A program made the position numbers and the translations under genes. The notes under the pieces were generated by a model that had not been told where the DNA came from, ran no database searches, and was given only the letters and a program-made list of their open reading frames with translations. A DNA stretch of 9,205 nt from contig JAEXTB010000024.1 of NCBI GenBank assembly GCA_023453725.1, positions 1-9,205 on the forward strand, in the 5' to 3' direction. Below are positions 5,464 through 9,205 of the stretch, piece after piece; the stretch's first letter is position 1; each line of letters opens with the position of its first letter. This DNA comes from Bacillota bacterium (GTDB taxonomy: Bacteria; Bacillota; Clostridia; Christensenellales; CAG-138).

Positions 5464-6230
5464 TGGAAGCGGCAAAAACTCATTTTTTCAACGACATGGG
5501 CGTTATGCTCGGTCGCTCCATGCGCCATATATTTCGCAGCATGGATACCATCATCACGGTATGCTTCACGCCTATCGCAATGATGCTGCTGTTTGTCTAT
5601 GTGTTCGGCGGCGCAATAAAAACGGGCACGGATAACTATGTGAATTACCTGCTGCCCGGCATTTTGCTGATGGCAATTGCAAGCGGCATATCCTATACAG
5701 CTTACCGTCTGTTTTTAGATATGCAACGAGGCATATTCGAACGGTTTCACTCCATGCCGATTGCGCGTTCGGCCGCACTGTGGGGGCATGTACTGACCTC
5801 ACTTGTATCCAATGCGATTTCGGTTGTGGTCATCATTCTCGTAGCGCTGGTTATGGGCTTTCGCTCGTCGGCAGGGATATTACCTTGGCTTGCCGTGGCC
5901 GGTATCCTCGCGCTGTTTACACTGGCCTTGACATGGGTCGCAGCGATTGCCGGGCTTTCCGCAAAATCGATAGACGGCGCAACCGCATTTTCCTACCCGC
6001 TTATCTTCCTGCCGTTTATCAGCTCGGCGTTTGTGCCGACCGTGTCGATGCCACCAATCGTTCGCGCCTTTGCGGAGAACCAGCCGGTAACATCAATTGT
6101 GGATGCGATCCGTGCGCTGTTATCGGGTCAGCCTGTGGGCAATGATATATGGGTCGCGCTCGCATGGTGCGTTGGGATTATGATTGTGGCATATTTCTTC
6201 GCGATGAGAGCGTATAAGAAGCGGGTGTAA
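5463..6230 (+). CDS. ABC-2 type permease, DrrB type
   Basis: The 255-residue integral membrane protein is the membrane half of the exporter. Six hydrophobic helices can be placed at about 29-50, 60-81, 108-133, 140-165, 172-191 and 229-248. The loop after the second helix carries a DMQRGIFERFHSMPIARSAA segment (86-105), the cytoplasmic coupling region typical of ABC-2 permeases and the likely docking site for the ATPase. A NQPVTSIVDAIRALLSG stretch (206-222) before the last helix is also typical of DrrB relatives. The functional pump is expected to be two permeases with two ATPases. The ATG at 5463 shares its A with the TAA stop of the ATPase gene (TAATG), and a strong AAGGAGG sits 7 bases upstream inside that gene, so the two subunits are translationally coupled. 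It is the last gene before the terminator. Substrate is unknown. Confidence 0.92.
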   Translation: MEAAKTHFFNDMGVMLGRSMRHIFRSMDTIITVCFTPIAMMLLFVYVFGGAIKTGTDNYVNYLLPGILLMAIASGISYTAYRLFLDMQRGIFERFHSMPIARSAALWGHVLTSLVSNAISVVVIILVALVMGFRSSAGILPWLAVAGILALFTLALTWVAAIAGLSAKSIDGATAFSYPLIFLPFISSAFVPTVSMPPIVRAFAENQPVTSIVDAIRALLSGQPVGNDIWVALAWCVGIMIVAYFFAMRAYKKRV

Positions 6231-6284
6231 AGCCTTCAGGATTTATGGACACTGAGAGATGTAACTACTAATGCATCAAAACTG

Positions 6285-6311
6285 TTCCCCCGGCTGCGCC
6301 GGGGGAATTTT
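6285..6311 (+). terminator. Rho-independent terminator of the PadR-ABC operon
   Basis: A 10-base perfect stem, TTCCCCCGGC (6285-6294) against GCCGGGGGAA (6298-6307), has a 3-base TGC loop and is followed by TTTTG. It lies about 55 bases after the permease stop. On the other strand it is followed by CAGTTTTG, so it may also act as a backup stop for leftward transcripts. Confidence 0.9.
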
Positions 6312-6392
6312 GTATGTGCGCAGAACCTTGGGAATTTTTCTTTGTATGACCCCTTGCCCTTCCTTACCGGCCTAAGCCAATGAGCTTCGGCA

Positions 6393-6422
6393 AATAAAAA
6401 ACCATCGATTCCTCGATGGTTT
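6393..6422 (-). terminator. Rho-independent terminator of the liv operon
   Basis: On the minus strand a 10-base perfect stem (AAACCATCGA paired with TCGATGGTTT, plus-strand arms 6399-6408 and 6413-6422) has a 4-base loop and runs directly into a T-rich tail (TTTTTTATTTG). It lies about 30 bases past the livF stop. It faces the exporter terminator, so the two convergent operons are insulated by separate hairpins about 90 bases apart. Confidence 0.9.
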
Positions 6423-6454
6423 CTGGGAACATAGTATATCGGCTTGGCAAATCT

Positions 6455-7153
6455 TCAGCCGCCAAGATACGCCTTGCGTATCTCGTCGCTTTCAGAAAGC
6501 TCTTTACCGGTGCCCGAGATCGCGATGCCGCCTGTTTCAAGCACGTATGCCCTGTCCGCAATAGAAAGCGCCATCTGTGCGTTTTGCTCCACCAGCAGTA
6601 TTGTGGTGCCTGACTTATGCAGCTCACTGATGATGGAGAATATCTGCTCCACCAATATCGGCGCCAGACCCATACTGGGTTCATCCAGCATCAACAGCTT
6701 CGGGCGGCTCATAAGCGCCCGGCCCATAGCAAGCATTTGCTGTTCGCCGCCGGAAAGGGTTCCAGCTACCTGCTTGCGGCGTTCCAAAAGCCGCGGGAAC
6801 TGGGCATAGACCTTTTCAATGTCACTTTCAATCGCGCCTGTCCGGGTGTAGGCCCCCATTTCAAGATTCTCCTGAACGGTCATCTGCAGGAAAATACGCC
6901 TGCCCTCCGGCACCTGCGCAAGACCCCGCTCTACTATTTTATGAGGCGCGAGAGACGCGATGCTCTCCCCCATAAAGCTGATGCCGCCCGTCTTTGTGCG
7001 AAGCAATCCGGAGATGGTCTTCAGTACGGTGCTTTTCCCCGCGCCGTTTGCGCCGATGAGGGTTACGATCTCTCCCTCATTGACCTCCAGAGATACATCC
7101 TTAATGGCGTGTATGGAGCCGTAATAAACATTGATATTATCAACTTTCAGCAT
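6455..7153 (-). CDS. livF: Branched-chain amino acid ABC transporter ATP-binding protein LivF
   Basis: A 232-residue cytoplasmic ATPase of the LivF type, one of the two nucleotide-binding subunits that energise import through LivH/LivM. Motifs in order: Walker A GANGAGKST (34-42), the LivF-typical QVPEGRRIFLQMTVQENL (80-97), ABC signature LSGGEQQ (133-139), Walker B LLMLDEP (153-159), and SMGLAP (160-165). The switch position is VEQN with glutamine at 190, normal for LivF. The C terminus EIRKAYLGG is also typical. The ATG at 7153 follows the livG stop by only 4 bases, and its ribosome binding site (GGGAGAG) lies within the last codons of livG. Length is standard. Transporters of this architecture carry leucine, isoleucine and valine but also other amino acids, urea or amides, so the substrate stays open without the binding protein. 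Confidence 0.96.
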   Translation of the reverse strand: MLKVDNINVYYGSIHAIKDVSLEVNEGEIVTLIGANGAGKSTVLKTISGLLRTKTGGISFMGESIASLAPHKIVERGLAQVPEGRRIFLQMTVQENLEMGAYTRTGAIESDIEKVYAQFPRLLERRKQVAGTLSGGEQQMLAMGRALMSRPKLLMLDEPSMGLAPILVEQIFSIISELHKSGTTILLVEQNAQMALSIADRAYVLETGGIAISGTGKELSESDEIRKAYLGG

Positions 7154-7157
7154 GGCG

Positions 7158-8003
7158 TCAGCTCTCCCTCCTTTTGCCCAGATACGCCTCGATGACTTCG
7201 GGGTTGTTCTGGATCTCGCTGGGGGTGCCCTTGGCGATGACCTTGCCGAAGTTGAGCACGCAGATGCCCTCGCAAATGCCCATCACCAGATTCATATCAT
7301 GTTCGATGAGCATAATGGCAATCTCAAATGTATCGCGCACTTTTACGATGTTCTCCATCAGCTCAGCCGTTTCCGAAGGGTTCATGCCTGCCGCGGGCTC
7401 ATCCAGCAGCAAAAGCTTTGGTTTTGTTGCAAGCGCGCGGACAATCTCAAGCCTGCGCTGCGCGCCATAGGGCAATGAGCCCGCCTGATACCCGGCCATG
7501 TCCTGCATATCGAATATGGAAAGCAGCTCCATCGCCCGCTCATGCGCCTGCTTTTCGCCCTTCCAGTAACCGGGGAGGCGGAAGATGCCGCGCCACATGC
7601 CATAATTGATATGGTTGTGGAGGCCCAGTTTTACATTGTCCTCAACCGTCAGGCTGGAGAACAGGCGGATATTCTGAAAGGTGCGGGCGATACCCGCCCT
7701 GTTCATCTGAACGGTATTCATGTTGTAGGTATCTCTGCCATCAAGCAGTATTGTGCCACGGGTGGGCTGATATACCTTGGTCAGAAGATTGAATACGGTG
7801 GTCTTTCCCGCGCCGTTGGGGCCGATCAACCCGGCGATTTCCGTGCGGCCAATGGCCATGTCGAACTCGTCAACGGCCGTCAGCCCGCCGAAATCGATGC
7901 CCAGATGGCGCGTCTCCAGCACCGGCGGCTTACCTACATCCCGTTCCGGAATAATGTTTGTAGAGGGTACGGGCACCAATTTTATTTCAGGTCTCTTATT
8001 CAT
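7158..8003 (-). CDS. livG: Branched-chain amino acid ABC transporter ATP-binding protein LivG
   Basis: A 281-residue cytoplasmic ATPase, the partner of LivF. Motifs in order: Walker A GPNGAGKTT (61-69), Q-loop in GIARTFQNIRLFSSLTVEDN (104-123) with Q110, signature LPYGAQRRLE (177-186), Walker B LLLLDEP (197-203), AAGMNPSET (204-212), and switch histidine H235 in IEHDMNLVM. The insertion between the Q-loop and the signature (about 127-150) is usual for LivG. The protein begins about 25 residues earlier than most LivG proteins, whose fold starts near VLETRHLGIDFGGL (28-41); the extension is polar and proline-containing. The ATG at 8003 is supported by AAGGAGG 9 bases upstream and by the ATGA overlap with the livM stop, so the extension is probably real. 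It should form a heterodimer with LivF on the LivH/LivM permease. Confidence 0.96.
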   Translation of the reverse strand: MNKRPEIKLVPVPSTNIIPERDVGKPPVLETRHLGIDFGGLTAVDEFDMAIGRTEIAGLIGPNGAGKTTVFNLLTKVYQPTRGTILLDGRDTYNMNTVQMNRAGIARTFQNIRLFSSLTVEDNVKLGLHNHINYGMWRGIFRLPGYWKGEKQAHERAMELLSIFDMQDMAGYQAGSLPYGAQRRLEIVRALATKPKLLLLDEPAAGMNPSETAELMENIVKVRDTFEIAIMLIEHDMNLVMGICEGICVLNFGKVIAKGTPSEIQNNPEVIEAYLGKRRES

Positions 8004-9067
8004 TTGCCGTTCCCTCCTTTCGTGCTTGCCGAAGGACGTATGGTGTGCCTGAGGCGGTCAATCAGCGTTTTAATGTTCTCATTGTTGGTGGCGAGCATGA
8101 CCAAGATAAGCACGATGGCGTATACCAGCATGCGGTAGTCGTTGAACTCGCGCAGAAGCTCCGGAAGTATGGTGAGCACGGCTGCTGCAATGACGGAGCC
8201 TAAAATATTGCCAAGCCCGCCCAATACCACAAATACCAAGACAAGTATCGAGGTATTAAAGTTGAACTTGCTCGCAACAATGGTGGAATAGTTCATGGCG
8301 TAGAGCGTACCCGCGGCACCGGCAAGCGCTGCCGAGACGACAAATGCCATCATCTTATGCTTCGTTACAGGTATCCCCACGCTCTCTGCCGCAATGCGGT
8401 TATCCCGCAGCGCCATAATCGCACGCCCGGAACGGCTGTTAACGAGGTTGAGCACGACGAACAGCGTAACAAGTATCAGAATAAATCCGGTCGTAAATGT
8501 GGAAACCTTCGTAATGCCGGAAATCCCCATGGGGCCGTCGATGATCACCCGCCCGCCTTCCTGGAGCTTGAGCGCGTCTGCACTGGTTAAGAAGCTGATG
8601 TGCAGCCCCGCACTGTCCACGCCCACATATAGGCAGTTGATGATGTTCTTAATAATCTCGCCAAATGCCAATGTAACGATCGCCAGATAATCGCCCCGTA
8701 AGCGCAATACGGGGATGCCGATCAGAACGCCGGCCACTCCCGCGCAGATAGCGCCGATGACCATGGAGATGCCCAGACGGAGCGGTGCAAGAGGTATGGC
8801 GTTCTCAAAACCGATGCAGGCAACAGCGCCTACAAAAGCGCCGATGCTCATAAACCCTGCATGTCCCAAAGAAAGCTCGCCCAGCACGCCTACCGTCAGG
8901 TTCAATGACACCGCCATCACCACATACGCGCAGATGGGCACGAGCTGTCCCCGAAGGGAAGAGCTGATGTTGCCGCCGCTGATGAGTATCTGGAGCGCGA
9001 CAAATGCAACAATGACGAAACCATATGTCAACACATTGACACGTGCGGCCTTACTGATTTTTTTCAT
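8000..9067 (-). CDS. livM: Branched-chain amino acid ABC transporter permease LivM
   Basis: A 355-residue multi-helix inner-membrane permease that with LivH forms the translocation path. Family landmarks are SLNLTVGVLGELSLGHAGFM (54-73), LRLRGDYLAIVTLAFGEI (121-138), the cytoplasmic coupling segment SRSGRAIMALRDNRIAAESV (211-230) that contacts the ATPases, VVSAALAGAAGTLYAM (243-258), and LGGLGNILGSVIAA (282-295). About nine hydrophobic segments are visible, starting with one at 13-30. After the last helix the C terminus is a charged tail (about 328-355), rather than the RPxGLxG ending common in this family; LivH, encoded just upstream, does have that ending. The ATG at 9067 lies 9 bases after the livH stop, with a GAGGTGG site overlapping the livH stop codon. 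Its own stop overlaps the livG start as ATGA. Confidence 0.95.
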   Translation of the reverse strand: MKKISKAARVNVLTYGFVIVAFVALQILISGGNISSSLRGQLVPICAYVVMAVSLNLTVGVLGELSLGHAGFMSIGAFVGAVACIGFENAIPLAPLRLGISMVIGAICAGVAGVLIGIPVLRLRGDYLAIVTLAFGEIIKNIINCLYVGVDSAGLHISFLTSADALKLQEGGRVIIDGPMGISGITKVSTFTTGFILILVTLFVVLNLVNSRSGRAIMALRDNRIAAESVGIPVTKHKMMAFVVSAALAGAAGTLYAMNYSTIVASKFNFNTSILVLVFVVLGGLGNILGSVIAAAVLTILPELLREFNDYRMLVYAIVLILVMLATNNENIKTLIDRLRHTIRPSASTKGGNGK

Positions 9068-9076
9068 GTCGCCACC

Positions 9077-9205
9077 TCAGACTTTCTCGTTGACCTGCTT
9101 GCCCAAAAGCCCGGCGGGCTTGACCAGCAGGATGACGATGAGTACGGCAAACACAATGGCATCCGAAAGCTGTGTGGAAACATAGCCTTTGCCGAATATC
9201 TCAAT
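9077..9205 (-). CDS. livH: Branched-chain amino acid ABC transporter permease LivH (C-terminal end only)
   Basis: Only the last 42 residues are in the window; the gene continues past the right edge. The visible part has the end of a loop (FGKGYVSTQLSD), a final membrane helix (AIVFAVLIVILLVKPAGLLG) and the tail KQVNEKV. The helix followed by PAGLLGK and a short NEKV-type ending is characteristic of LivH. It is the expected upstream partner of livM, separated by 9 bases. The binding protein gene (livJ/livK type) is probably further right, outside the window. Confidence 0.88.
   Translation of the reverse strand: MEIFGKGYVSTQLSDAIVFAVLIVILLVKPAGLLGKQVNEKV

Noticed and set aside
6617..7195. Long plus-strand open frame opposite livF (192 codons)
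   Set aside because: It lies wholly antisense to a clear LivF gene, has no recognisable domain and no ribosome binding site, and reads as a shadow of GC-rich codon use.
7542..8138. Long plus-strand open frame opposite livG and the end of livM (198 codons)
   Set aside because: It spans the junction of two well-supported genes on the other strand and its translation resembles no family.
8715..9185. Plus-strand open frame of 156 codons opposite livM and livH
   Set aside because: Low-complexity translation (rich in Pro, Thr, Ala, Met) antisense to conserved permease sequence; a frame shadow.
1..9205. CRISPR array, tRNA, insertion sequence or phage module
   Set aside because: No regularly spaced repeats, no tRNA-like cloverleaf, no transposase or integrase and no long terminal inverted repeats were seen.

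Overview
This 9.2 kb window looks like chromosomal DNA from a low-to-mid GC Firmicute, most likely a member of the Clostridia. The evidence is the strong AGGAGG-type ribosome binding sites, a PadR-DUF1048-ABC exporter block, a 7TMR-DISM/GGDEF protein, a Clostridia/Bacillus-style glutaredoxin-like protein and YdhG-type DUF1801 proteins, with no sign of outer-membrane genes. This placement is inferred from protein style, not from a database search. By eye the left third is more AT-rich than the right third.

Left block, positions 1-3692, all on the minus strand. Reading in the direction of transcription, it holds two different DUF1801-family proteins (one YdhG/iron-chaperone-like), a small CPDC glutaredoxin-like protein, a gap of about 306 bases, a membrane-bound 7TMR-DISM diguanylate cyclase, and a DUF1905 protein that runs off the left edge. 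DUF1801 and DUF1905 both occur in YdeI/OmpD-associated proteins, so three of the five genes belong to related, poorly understood small-protein families. The end of the cyclase gene touches the DUF1905 reading frame.

Middle block, positions 3916-6311, plus strand. A well-formed sigma-A promoter embedded in palindromes and repeats drives four tightly overlapping genes: a PadR regulator, a DUF1048 protein, a DrrA-type ABC ATPase and a DrrB-type ABC-2 permease. A classic rho-independent terminator ends the unit. It reads as a self-regulated drug or lipid efflux cassette in which PadR probably represses its own promoter. The role of DUF1048 is unknown.

Right block, positions 6393-9205, minus strand. 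These are the distal genes of a branched-chain amino acid or similar ABC importer: the 3' end of livH, then livM, livG and livF, tightly packed and closed by a second strong terminator facing the first. The substrate-binding protein and most of livH lie beyond the right edge.

No tRNA, rRNA, CRISPR array, insertion sequence or phage gene was seen. Nothing here is clearly a new system. The most interesting items are the PadR promoter architecture and unclear start codon, the uncharacterised DUF1048 partner, and the clustering of DUF1801/DUF1905 proteins with a glutaredoxin-like protein.
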